A stretch of 34,689 nt of DNA from Alphaproteobacteria bacterium (GTDB taxonomy: Bacteria; Pseudomonadota; Alphaproteobacteria; CAAGCB01; CAG-977): the NCBI GenBank assembly GCA_024413465.1, contig JAKSVU010000004.1:1-34689 (forward strand). The letters run 5' to 3'. The notes under the pieces were generated by a model. That model worked only from the letters and a program-made list of their open reading frames with translations. It did not search any database and had not been told where the DNA came from. Shown in pieces: positions 9,084 to 17,045 of the stretch. Numbering within the stretch: position 1 is the stretch's first letter; every line of letters begins with the position of its first letter. The position numbers were made by a program, and so were the translations under genes.

Positions 9084-9704
9084 ATGGGTATGAATTCCAA
9101 AAATCGGATGCGTAATCGCAATCACTTTAATAATAATCGTCGTTTTAATAATAATATTCCAAATAAAAATACAGTATATGAAAGTCAAGGTCCCGTTGGA
9201 AAAATGCGTGGAACAGCTTTTCAATTAATGGATAAATATACACAAGCTGCAAAAGATTATCGTTCATCTGATCGTGTTCTCTGTGAAATTTGTTTGCAAT
9301 ATGCAGAACATTATATGCGCATAAATGCATTGGCTACTGCTGCAGAACAAAGAATGCGCGAAGAACGTGAAATGGAAAATGAAAATGTTGAAATTATTTC
9401 TGAAGGAAATGAAGAAATTTCAGAAAATGATGAGAATGTAGAAGAAGTTGAAGTAGAAACTGAAACAGAAGCTGAAGATGTTCCATCAGAAGTTATGGAA
9501 GAGGAAACTGTTTGTGCTAATGATGAAAATGAAGAAGATAGTCCAGTCGAAATAGTTTCTGAATTAGATTTATCTGTTCCTGTTGAAGAAATGAATAAAA
9601 AAGAACCAAAAAGAAAAACTTTAACTTTGAAAAAAAATCCAGAGGAAAACGGTGAAAAGATGAAAAGACGGGGACGTCGTCCTGCAAAGGATAAACAGGA
9701 ATAA
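9084..9704 (+). CDS. DUF4167 protein
   Basis: Function unknown; a family typical of Alphaproteobacteria and commonly found between prmC and clpB, as here. The 206 residues begin with an Arg/Asn-rich basic tail (MRNRNHFNNNRRFNNN) of the kind seen in RNA-binding proteins. The conserved core is at about 30-85 (YESQGPVGKMRGTAFQLMDK, then DRVLCEICLQYAEHYMRI). A long Glu/Asp-rich acidic region (about 90-180) and a basic C-terminus (KRRGRRPAKDK) follow. RNA binding is an inference from composition only. The ribosome binding site is weak (AAAGAG), and the ATG at 9090 is an alternative start. The hairpins in its leader could be a site for autoregulation. Confidence 0.85.
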   Translation: MGMNSKNRMRNRNHFNNNRRFNNNIPNKNTVYESQGPVGKMRGTAFQLMDKYTQAAKDYRSSDRVLCEICLQYAEHYMRINALATAAEQRMREEREMENENVEIISEGNEEISENDENVEEVEVETETEAEDVPSEVMEEETVCANDENEEDSPVEIVSELDLSVPVEEMNKKEPKRKTLTLKKNPEENGEKMKRRGRRPAKDKQE

Positions 9705-9717
9705 ATTAAGTCCCGAC

Positions 9718-9746
9718 CTTGTAATTGTAAAAAAGCGTCCTATATA
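9718..9746 (+). promoter_or_regulatory. Probable clpB promoter overlapping a terminator-like hairpin
   Basis: CTTGTAA (9718-9724) with TATATA (9741-9746) gives TTGTAA-N16-TATATA. The wider form CTTG ... CCTATAT also resembles RpoH-type heat-shock promoters, which would suit clpB. The -10 box lies inside the 5' arm of the hairpin at 9731-9776, so a transcript from this promoter (start near 9752) would lack that arm. Confidence 0.5.
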
Positions 9747-9776
9747 CTTAGTAATGGTAAAATATAGGACGTTTTT
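9731..9776 (+). terminator. Hairpin with T-run directly before clpB: terminator and/or translation block
   Basis: CGTCCTATAT (9736-9745) pairs perfectly with ATATAGGACG (9762-9771). A-run/T-run pairing extends it outward to 9731 and 9776, with a 16-base loop. The T-run makes it a rho-independent terminator for the DUF4167 transcript. Its 3' arm also contains AGGA (9766-9769), the only visible ribosome binding site of clpB, 10 bases before the ATG. Confidence 0.75.
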
Positions 9777-9779
9777 ATT

Positions 9780-12356
9780 ATGAATATGGAAAAATTAACA
9801 GATAGAAGTCGTGGTTTTATTCAATCAGCTAAGAGTTTAGCAGAACAGAATAGTCATCAATTTTTAAGTCCTGAACATTTGTTGCAGGTTTTTATGCAAG
9901 ATGAAGAGGGAATGTGCTTTGGATTGATTAGCCGAGCAGGTGGAAATGCAAAACAGATTTTGAATGATGTTCAAGGAGCTGTTGCTAAATTACCTCAGGT
10001 TTCAGGTCAAAATATCGAGTGTTATGCAAATCAGCAATTTGGTAAAATTTTACAAATGGCTGAAGATTTAGCTAAAAAAGCTGGTGATGAATTTATTACT
10101 GTTGAAAAAATATTATTAGCAATGGTGATGGTGCCAAATACTGTCGTTGCAGATATTTTGAAAAAGGGAAATCTTTCTGCTGTTAATTTGAATAAAGTGA
10201 TTGAAGAATTAAGACAAGGAAGAACTGCAGATAGTGCTGGTGCTGAAAATAAATACAATGCTTTGAAAAAATATACCATTGATTTTACAGAACGGGCAGA
10301 AAAGGGAAAAATAGATCCTGTGATTGGCAGAGATGAAGAAATTCGTAGAACAATTCAGGTTTTATCAAGAAGAATAAAAAATAATCCTATCTTAATAGGT
10401 GAACCAGGTGTTGGAAAAACAGCTGTTATTGAAGGTTTGGCGTTAAGAATAATAAATGGAGATGTTCCTGAAAGTTTAAAAAATAAAAAACTTTTAGCTT
10501 TGGATTTAGGAGCCTTGATTGCAGGGGCAAAATATCGTGGTGAATTTGAGGAACGATTAAAAGCTGTTTTACAAGAAATAAGCCAAGCTGAAGGAAAAAT
10601 AATTCTGTTTATTGATGAAATGCACACCATTGTTGGAGCTGGAGCAAGTGAAGGATCTACAGATGCGTCTAATTTAATGAAGCCTGCTTTGGCTCGTGGT
10701 GAATTACATTGTGTCGGTGCGACTACATTAAATGAATATCGAAAATATATTGAAAAAGATGCTGCCTTAGCAAGACGTTTTCAGTCTGTTTTTGTTGGGG
10801 AACCGAGTGTTGTTGAAACAATATCGATTTTACGAGGTATTAAAGAAAAGTATGAATTACATCATGGTGTAAAAATTTCAGATTCTGCCCTAGTAAGTGC
10901 AGCAACGCTATCAGATAGATATATTTCTGACAGATTTTTACCAGATAAAGCAATTGATTTGGTTGATGAGGCTGCTAGTCGATTAAGAATGGAGATAGAT
11001 TCTAAACCTGAAGAATTAGATGAAATTGATCGTCGTTTGATTATGTTGAAAATTGAGCGGGAAGCTTTGAAAAAAGAAAAAGATGAAGCTAGTAAAGAAC
11101 GACTTGAAAAAATTGAAAGTGAAGTTTGTGATTTAGAACAAAAATCCAAATCAATGACAGAAAAGTGGAGATTAGGTAAAAATGCCTTGGCGAATGCTGC
11201 TAATTTGCGTTCTGAATTGGATGCCAAAAAGATTGAAGTAGATAAGGCAATGCGTGAAGGTCGCTATGAATATGCCGGAGAATTGAGTTATAAGGTTATT
11301 CCTGAATTAACAAAACAATTACAATATGCAGAAGAAATGGCTTCGGATAGCAAAGCTGATGAAATGAAAAATGTTACAAGCGAAATGATTGCAAGTGTCG
11401 TTTCTCGGTGGACCGGAATTCCTGTGGATAAAATGTTACAGGGAGAACAAGAAAAACTTGTTTTAATGGAGACTGAAATAGGGAAAAGAATCATTGGACA
11501 GGAAGATGCTGTGGTAGCTGTTTGTAATGCTGTTCGAAGATCTCGTTCTGGATTGCAAGATCCGAATAAGCCGATAGGATCATTTTTATTCCTAGGACCA
11601 ACAGGAGTCGGAAAGACCGAATTGGCAAAAGCTTTAGCAGAATTTTTATTTAATGATGAAAAAGCTTTGTTACGAATTGATATGTCTGAATATATGGAAA
11701 AATATGCGGTATCAAGATTGATAGGGGCTCCTCCTGGATATGTTGGATACGACCAAGGTGGCGTCTTGACAGAAGCGGTTCGTCGTCGTCCATATCAAGT
11801 TATTTTATTTGATGAAGTTGAAAAAGCTCATCCGGATGTATTCAACGTCTTATTACAAGTTTTGGATGATGGTCGCTTGACAGATGGGCAAGGTCATACG
11901 GTTGATTTTAAAAATACACTTTTAATTTTGACTTCTAATTTAGGGGCAGAAATTTTAGCAAATTCAAAAGATGAAATAATTTCAGATGAAGTTAAGAAAG
12001 CTGTTCATGAAATTGTTCGTCAATCTTTCAAACCAGAATTTTTAAATAGATTGGATGAAATACTTATCTTCAAAAGATTAAGTAAATCTGATATGTCTGG
12101 TATTGTTAATATTCAGTTGGATAGATTGAAAAAGAGATTGAGTGAAAAACGAATTGAAATATCGTTAACAGATAAAGCATTAAATTGGTTCGTTGAAAAT
12201 GGGTATGAACCTGTTTATGGAGCTCGTCCATTAAAACGATTGATTCAACGTGAATTAGAAAATTCTTTGGCGATGGAATTATTAAAAGGGGATATTTTAG
12301 AAGGGCAAATAATCAAAATTGATGCTGTAGATGACAAAATAATGATATCCGTATAG
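9780..12356 (+). CDS. clpB: ATP-dependent disaggregase ClpB
   Basis: Hexameric AAA+ chaperone that, with DnaK, pulls polypeptides out of aggregates; a heat-shock protein in most bacteria. The 858 residues are full length. They comprise an N-terminal Clp_N domain (1-150), NBD1 with Walker A GEPGVGKT (about 207-214) and [12 protein letters not shown], a long coiled-coil middle domain (about 405-525), NBD2 with GPTGVGKT (about 607-614) and [11 protein letters not shown], and the C-terminal D2-small domain. The middle domain separates it from ClpA and ClpC. Start 9780 (MNMEK) fits alphaproteobacterial homologues; ATG 9786 is possible. Its AGGA ribosome binding site is inside the upstream hairpin. 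Confidence 0.97.
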   Translation: MNMEKLTDRSRGFIQSAKSLAEQNSHQFLSPEHLLQVFMQDEEGMCFGLISRAGGNAKQILNDVQGAVAKLPQVSGQNIECYANQQFGKILQMAEDLAKKAGDEFITVEKILLAMVMVPNTVVADILKKGNLSAVNLNKVIEELRQGRTADSAGAENKYNALKKYTIDFTERAEKGKIDPVIGRDEEIRRTIQVLSRRIKNNPILIGEPGVGKTAVIEGLALRIINGDVPESLKNKKLLALDLGALIAGAKYRGEFEERLKAVLQEISQAEGKIILFIDEMHTIVGAGASEGSTDASNLMKPALARGELHCVGATTLNEYRKYIEKDAALARRFQSVFVGEPSVVETISILRGIKEKYELHHGVKISDSALVSAATLSDRYISDRFLPDKAIDLVDEAASRLRMEIDSKPEELDEIDRRLIMLKIEREALKKEKDEASKERLEKIESEVCDLEQKSKSMTEKWRLGKNALANAANLRSELDAKKIEVDKAMREGRYEYAGELSYKVIPELTKQLQYAEEMASDSKADEMKNVTSEMIASVVSRWTGIPVDKMLQGEQEKLVLMETEIGKRIIGQEDAVVAVCNAVRRSRSGLQDPNKPIGSFLFLGPTGVGKTELAKALAEFLFNDEKALLRIDMSEYMEKYAVSRLIGAPPGYVGYDQGGVLTEAVRRRPYQVILFDEVEKAHPDVFNVLLQVLDDGRLTDGQGHTVDFKNTLLILTSNLGAEILANSKDEIISDEVKKAVHEIVRQSFKPEFLNRLDEILIFKRLSKSDMSGIVNIQLDRLKKRLSEKRIEISLTDKALNWFVENGYEPVYGARPLKRLIQRELENSLAMELLKGDILEGQIIKIDAVDDKIMISV

Positions 12357-12381
12357 ATTTATTTTTCATTTTTATCCAAAT

Positions 12382-12392
12382 TTTGATATACT
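12382..12392 (+). promoter_or_regulatory. Extended -10 promoter of the pentapeptide/VirD4 unit
   Basis: TTTGATATACT contains an extended -10 element (TGATATACT) 34 bases before the start codon at 12426; no good -35 box is visible. The same TTTGATAnAnT form precedes the genes at 27567 and 33255. Confidence 0.5.
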
Positions 12393-12425
12393 TTCTGAAG
12401 TTTATTCAAATTAGGATTGAGAAGA

Positions 12426-13427
12426 ATGAATAAGGCCATAGTTTTAATTTCTTTAATTTGTTTTTTCGCTATTCCAAGCGCAAAGGCACAGTTTTTTCAA
12501 GATGAACTTAATCCAGCTTTTTCAAAAGCTTATAAGAAGACAGGTGCTGACATAAAAAAAGAAAATGAAGAAGCAAAGACGAAAAAGTATTACAAAACAA
12601 ATTTTAAAAGAAGAAGATATGAAGGCCCTTCTTACAAGGAAGCTAAGGAATTAGCAGAACGTCAAGTCTATGAAAAGATAAAAGAATATTTTCCTGTTGG
12701 TAATTTTACATTTAAAGTTGGGGATTTTTCGTATGAAGCCTCTTCTGACGTAGTTACCTTGTCAGAATTAGTTGCTGTTCCTAAAAAAGGGACAAAAGAA
12801 GAGGGAAAGATTCCTTATTTTTTCAAAATTGATCAAGCTAGATTGATAGGTTTTAATTTAGGCGAATTTTTGGGAATGCCTGTAAGTGAACAGGGCGTTA
12901 TAGAATTACGAAAAATTGATTTACCAAAATATAATGATTACTTTGTGCAAGTTGGAAAGACGGAAATTGGTCAGGTTCGCTTGGATGGAGCAGGTTTGGA
13001 TTTTATCAAAAAAGGAAAAGCCGAATTTAAAGAAATTCGTGTTAATGGCTTGTCAACGCAATCTATTATTGACCAAATTTTGCTAGGAAATATTGTTCGT
13101 GCTAAAAAATTTGAAACTAAATTAGCAATTTTTTCAGATGCAACTTTGTCAACGGAAATCATTAATTCAATTAAGGCTCAAAATTTAAAAGGATTAACTT
13201 TTGCAGTAGCTGCTGTAAATGGTTCTCAATATACTTCAATGGATGCAATCAATTTAGTTTTTACCTCGTACAGTGCTAGAGTATTAGATGTGGAAAAAAT
13301 AGCTGCTGTAAAACAAGAAATGGATATGAAAAAAGAAAAGGCTGATTTATCAAAAGAAAGATTGCAAATTTTGAAAATGGAAAAACAGAAGAAGCTTGAA
13401 AATTTAAAAAAGGAAGCTTTAAATTAG
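12426..13427 (+). CDS. Exported protein of unknown function, first gene of the pentapeptide/VirD4 unit
   Basis: Not recognised. From the ATG at 12426 (AGGA nine bases upstream) it has 333 residues; a TTG at 12417 would add three residues. The N-terminus is a clear Sec signal peptide, KAIVLISLICFFAIPSAKA with cleavage before QFFQ, so the bulk is periplasmic or outer-membrane associated. A Lys/Arg-rich stretch (about 35-75) is followed by a region rich in predicted beta strands (about 90-280, with repeated phrases such as LRKIDLPKYN and VRLDGAGLDF). The C-terminal 45 residues are a highly charged Lys/Glu helix, probably coiled coil. Its stop TAG touches the next ATG directly, so co-expression with the pentapeptide protein is near certain. 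Confidence 0.75.
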   Translation: MNKAIVLISLICFFAIPSAKAQFFQDELNPAFSKAYKKTGADIKKENEEAKTKKYYKTNFKRRRYEGPSYKEAKELAERQVYEKIKEYFPVGNFTFKVGDFSYEASSDVVTLSELVAVPKKGTKEEGKIPYFFKIDQARLIGFNLGEFLGMPVSEQGVIELRKIDLPKYNDYFVQVGKTEIGQVRLDGAGLDFIKKGKAEFKEIRVNGLSTQSIIDQILLGNIVRAKKFETKLAIFSDATLSTEIINSIKAQNLKGLTFAVAAVNGSQYTSMDAINLVFTSYSARVLDVEKIAAVKQEMDMKKEKADLSKERLQILKMEKQKKLENLKKEALN

Positions 13428-14804
13428 ATGGGTGACCAACAACAAGATACAGAAAATAAGGATGTTTATAGTGCCTTAACTAATAGGCCTGTCCGTAAGG
13501 TTGTTGATGATTCAGATACAACAACGTATGTTGCTGGTGTAAAAATAACTGATACTTTGACGGAACGTAAGCGCAAATTTAATGGGTGGGAAAATGATCC
13601 AGATGCCCAGATGGTTGTTCGTTCGTTGCAAATTGGTGAACAAGCTAAATTTTCAGGATCAGATTTTTCAGAAGTTGATTTTTCAGGGGCTAATTTATCT
13701 GGTGTAAATTTTTCTGGAGCTGATTTAAAAAATGCTAATTTGGCAGGAGTTGATTTACGAAATGCTAATTTAGCAGGTGCTGATTTAAGAGGTGTAAATC
13801 TTGAAGAAGCTGATTTGACAGGTGCTGATTTAACAGGGGCTATTTTAGATGGTGCTTATCTAAAAAATGCTATTATTGCTGGAGCAAAATTAGCAAAGGT
13901 TGCATTAAACGAATTAGAAAAAATGCAGCAACTACAACAACAAGCTGAAGATGGTCTGCTTGATTTAAGAAAAGTTCCTTTAAAATATTTGGATTTAAGA
14001 AAGCTTGATTTACGCGGTGTAGATTTGACTGGAGTTGATTTATCAGGTGTAAGTCTTGTTGGTGTGAATTTATCTGGTGCTAAAATAGATCAACAATACA
14101 TTGATGGGACATATTTGTTTAAAGAAGGGGCAAACAGAAAAGTTGAAATTAAAAAAGGAAACGTTGCTGGATTGGATTTAACTTCTGCTAATATAGTTAA
14201 ATCAAAGATGGCTGACGTTGAAATTTTGAGAAAAAAAAGACAGGCTCAAGTTCAAGCTGATGCGGAAAAAATGGAACAAGAATTAAAACAATCCGGCACC
14301 GAACAAAAATCTGTTGAAAAAATACTCAATCCAGAAGAAGTTGTAGAGGCTCAAAGAGCTGCAATGATGGCTTTGAACCCTAATTTTGGTTCAGAGAAAG
14401 AACAAACACCAGTTGAAAAGAAAAATGAAAATGTACCTGTTGAAATTTCCGCAGAAAATATGTTAGACCAAAGTTTGGCAATTTTGAAAGCTAGACGCCA
14501 ACAACAACCATCAGAAGAAGAATTAAAGGCTAGAATTAAGGATGTTGTTTTAGAAAATACATCATTGAAAAGTGGTGCAAAATCACTTGTTACGCGACGT
14601 CCTCGAAAAAAAGAAGAGTTACCTGCAAGTGAATTTGATTTTCCTATTTTATATCCACTTGAAAAAGAAGTGGAAAAGAAGAGTGTTGAAAAGTCACTCA
14701 CTCAAGAAGTGAGAAACGTTGTTTCAAACGTTTTTCATAAAATTATTCCAGTAAGATCATCAAAACGCGTTCGTGTAAAACAGCGTCAAAGACAAAGGAC
14801 TTGA
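13428..14804 (+). CDS. Two-block pentapeptide-repeat protein
   Basis: 458 residues with no signal peptide or membrane segment, so probably cytoplasmic. Residues about 75-158 are an uninterrupted series of A(D/N)LxG-type pentapeptides (for example FSGADLKNANLAGVDLRNAN) that should fold as a right-handed quadrilateral beta helix. A Gln-rich helical linker (about 160-178) precedes a second block at about 186-220, and a few degenerate repeats continue to about 260. The C-terminal half is Glu/Lys/Gln-rich and ends in a very basic tail (RVRVKQRQRQRT). Pentapeptide proteins range from gyrase-binding DNA mimics to scaffolds. The tight linkage to a VirD4-type ATPase suggests a scaffold or substrate role here, which is inference. 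Confidence 0.85.
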   Translation: MGDQQQDTENKDVYSALTNRPVRKVVDDSDTTTYVAGVKITDTLTERKRKFNGWENDPDAQMVVRSLQIGEQAKFSGSDFSEVDFSGANLSGVNFSGADLKNANLAGVDLRNANLAGADLRGVNLEEADLTGADLTGAILDGAYLKNAIIAGAKLAKVALNELEKMQQLQQQAEDGLLDLRKVPLKYLDLRKLDLRGVDLTGVDLSGVSLVGVNLSGAKIDQQYIDGTYLFKEGANRKVEIKKGNVAGLDLTSANIVKSKMADVEILRKKRQAQVQADAEKMEQELKQSGTEQKSVEKILNPEEVVEAQRAAMMALNPNFGSEKEQTPVEKKNENVPVEISAENMLDQSLAILKARRQQQPSEEELKARIKDVVLENTSLKSGAKSLVTRRPRKKEELPASEFDFPILYPLEKEVEKKSVEKSLTQEVRNVVSNVFHKIIPVRSSKRVRVKQRQRQRT

Positions 14805-17041
14805 TGAACATGAATTTGCTTGAGATTATTACAGATAAGTATCCGATGTTCCCGAAACGGGATGACTATGCTTATTTTGAGTATTTTCAAGGCGTTGATT
14901 ATATTACAAAGGGAATAGCTTTAAGTTTTATTCTTTCCTTTTTGTCTTTATTTGTAGCATATCCGATGGCCTATTTAGTTTCGCAGGGATTTGCTGCAGA
15001 GGCATGGATTAAAACTGACCAATTTTATCAATATCTACTTTATCATCCATTATATATTTTTGAACGCTATTATCGATGGATATTAATTATTGGAAAAAAT
15101 CCGTGGCAAAGTTTTTCAATGTGGTTGCCAGCTTTACCTTTTTTCGAATTTATTTTTGGTGTCATTTATACAATTAAATCTAATCCATATTATTTTGCAA
15201 GCCAAGAGTTAGGTGCAGGTCGTTTTGCTGATGATAATGATATTAAAAGAATGGGATTAGATCATGGTTTTACCTTTGTTATTGGAAATTACGAAGATAA
15301 AAAGTTGTTGAAGATGAATAATTATATGTCTGCTTTGATAGTTGGTGGACCTGGAACAGGGAAATCTACAGGTATATATATTCCAACAATTTTAGAAAAT
15401 GATGATAAATGTTTATTCATCAATGATATCAAAGGAGAATTATTTGCGGCAACTGCTGGACATCGTGCTGAATTAGGTCCTGTTTATCGACTTGATTTTT
15501 GTGGAGAAGATAATCCAAAAGCAGGAGAGTTTTGGCCAACGTGGAATCCTTTAAGTGATAAAGATTTGCCTCCACCTTGTCCTGGCAGGCAAAATTATAT
15601 TGGTGGATTGGCATATTTTTTACTGGATGATGGCCCAACAGGAACGGATCCATACTGGATTAAAACTGGTCGTGCTATTCTGGAAGGTTTCATCAATTAT
15701 ATCTGTGATAAATGTGAACAAGCTCGGGCAAATGATTATTTTCTGCAAAGATTATATGAAGATGCAATGGATGATGAAGATTATGAAGTTATTGAATCTT
15801 ATTATGATACGATGGAAAAAAGTGTTGCCGTTAAGCAAGCTTTAAATAATGTTCGCAAAAAGAAGTTAACGTTTAAAAATTATGTTCCAATTGGTACTTG
15901 GGATAAAATTCCAGAAGCGTGGGTTGGTAGGCAGTCAAGTTTTCCAATGATGTTGGATATGATTACAAAACTGCAACTTGATATATCGGCCCAATTGAGG
16001 GCTAGACGAGATGCAGGAGATCCAGTAGCATTTAAAACAGATGTCTGGTCATTTATTTTGAACGATATGATAGATGAAGCTAAATTTTATGGATACAATC
16101 GACGTGTTGTTGTTGAATTAAGCCAGGTTGCAGCTTTACCAAAAACTCAAAGATCTTCTGTTTTATCAATGGCATTGTCAGGTTTAGCTCCATTTAAAAA
16201 TGGTATTATTCGTGCAAGAACAGCGTCCAGTGATTTTGGAAGTCTTGATTTGCGTGGAGCTAAAAATTTAACAACGGGCCAGTGGGAGCCAACAACTTTT
16301 TATTTAGGATGTCCTGTTGAAGGAATGACCTATAAAATGTATAATATGTTTATCAATATGTATTCAGGAACGCCGATTATTTTTGCTCCCAATGAAGGTC
16401 CTGCGGGGCCATATCCACTTCTTTTTTTGCTTGATGAATTTTATATGATGGGGTTCCATGTTGCCGAAGCTATCGGAACAGGAATGTCGAAACAATTTTC
16501 ATTCTTATTAAGTTGCACAGATTTTGAACAATTGGGGGCTTCTTATGGTGGTGAAATGGAAACCTTGATTGGAAATACAGGGTGCAAGATTTTTATGCAG
16601 GTTAATACGCGTGAAACTGCAAGCAGAATCAATAGTTTGATTGAAACAAAAACAGTTACAACAATTTCAACAGCAAGAGATGAGGGAATTGGAACATCAA
16701 CCTCATTGTTTACACCGTATTTTGTTATGTATGGATCTATGGCTGATTCTATTATTCCTGATGATGGATGGATGACTTTGCCTCATGGAACGCATTATGC
16801 GATTATTCAAAAGAATGCAAATAGACTGATAAAGTTAAAGACACCGTTTTTCTTTAACGATCGAAAAATGTCTAAAATGGCAAAAATTCCAGCGCCACCA
16901 CCTTTATCTCTTACTTCATATAATGCTCGTGCTGCGGAAGATAAATTACCACCACCAGAAGATATGTCTGTTGAACCGGAGTATTTAAAAGCAAGAAAAA
17001 TAGGTGATATTGAACAGCAAGAAGAAACAGTCAAAGTTTGA
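14804..17041 (+). CDS. VirD4/TraG-type coupling ATPase
   Basis: Membrane ATPase that in type IV secretion and conjugation systems recruits substrates to the channel. From ATG 14804 (one base overlap with the previous stop, TGATG; AAGGA upstream) it has 745 residues. Two membrane segments lie at about 36-60 and 105-125. The TraG-like ATPase domain follows, with Walker A GGPGTGKST (about 181-189), DIKGELF shortly after, and Walker B PLLFLLDEFYMMG (about 537-549). C-terminal of this are the family's QLGASYG and GNTGCKIFM blocks. The tail is proline- and acid-rich. No relaxase, VirB or Dot/Icm gene is within the window, so whether this serves conjugation or effector export is open. ATG 14810 is an alternative start. 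Confidence 0.88.
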   Translation: MNMNLLEIITDKYPMFPKRDDYAYFEYFQGVDYITKGIALSFILSFLSLFVAYPMAYLVSQGFAAEAWIKTDQFYQYLLYHPLYIFERYYRWILIIGKNPWQSFSMWLPALPFFEFIFGVIYTIKSNPYYFASQELGAGRFADDNDIKRMGLDHGFTFVIGNYEDKKLLKMNNYMSALIVGGPGTGKSTGIYIPTILENDDKCLFINDIKGELFAATAGHRAELGPVYRLDFCGEDNPKAGEFWPTWNPLSDKDLPPPCPGRQNYIGGLAYFLLDDGPTGTDPYWIKTGRAILEGFINYICDKCEQARANDYFLQRLYEDAMDDEDYEVIESYYDTMEKSVAVKQALNNVRKKKLTFKNYVPIGTWDKIPEAWVGRQSSFPMMLDMITKLQLDISAQLRARRDAGDPVAFKTDVWSFILNDMIDEAKFYGYNRRVVVELSQVAALPKTQRSSVLSMALSGLAPFKNGIIRARTASSDFGSLDLRGAKNLTTGQWEPTTFYLGCPVEGMTYKMYNMFINMYSGTPIIFAPNEGPAGPYPLLFLLDEFYMMGFHVAEAIGTGMSKQFSFLLSCTDFEQLGASYGGEMETLIGNTGCKIFMQVNTRETASRINSLIETKTVTTISTARDEGIGTSTSLFTPYFVMYGSMADSIIPDDGWMTLPHGTHYAIIQKNANRLIKLKTPFFFNDRKMSKMAKIPAPPPLSLTSYNARAAEDKLPPPEDMSVEPEYLKARKIGDIEQQEETVKV

Positions 17042-17045
17042 TGAT

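Noticed and set aside
9731-9776. Classical RNA thermometer before clpB
   Set aside because: The stem is a perfect ten pairs plus A-T extension with a T-run, more like a terminator than a weak, mismatched thermometer. The predicted start site would also remove the 5' arm. The masked Shine-Dalgarno is kept as a finding.
13650-13900. Short repeated DNA units that could look like a CRISPR or tandem repeat array
   Set aside because: They are in frame and encode A(D/N)LxG pentapeptides; there are no constant repeats with unique spacers.
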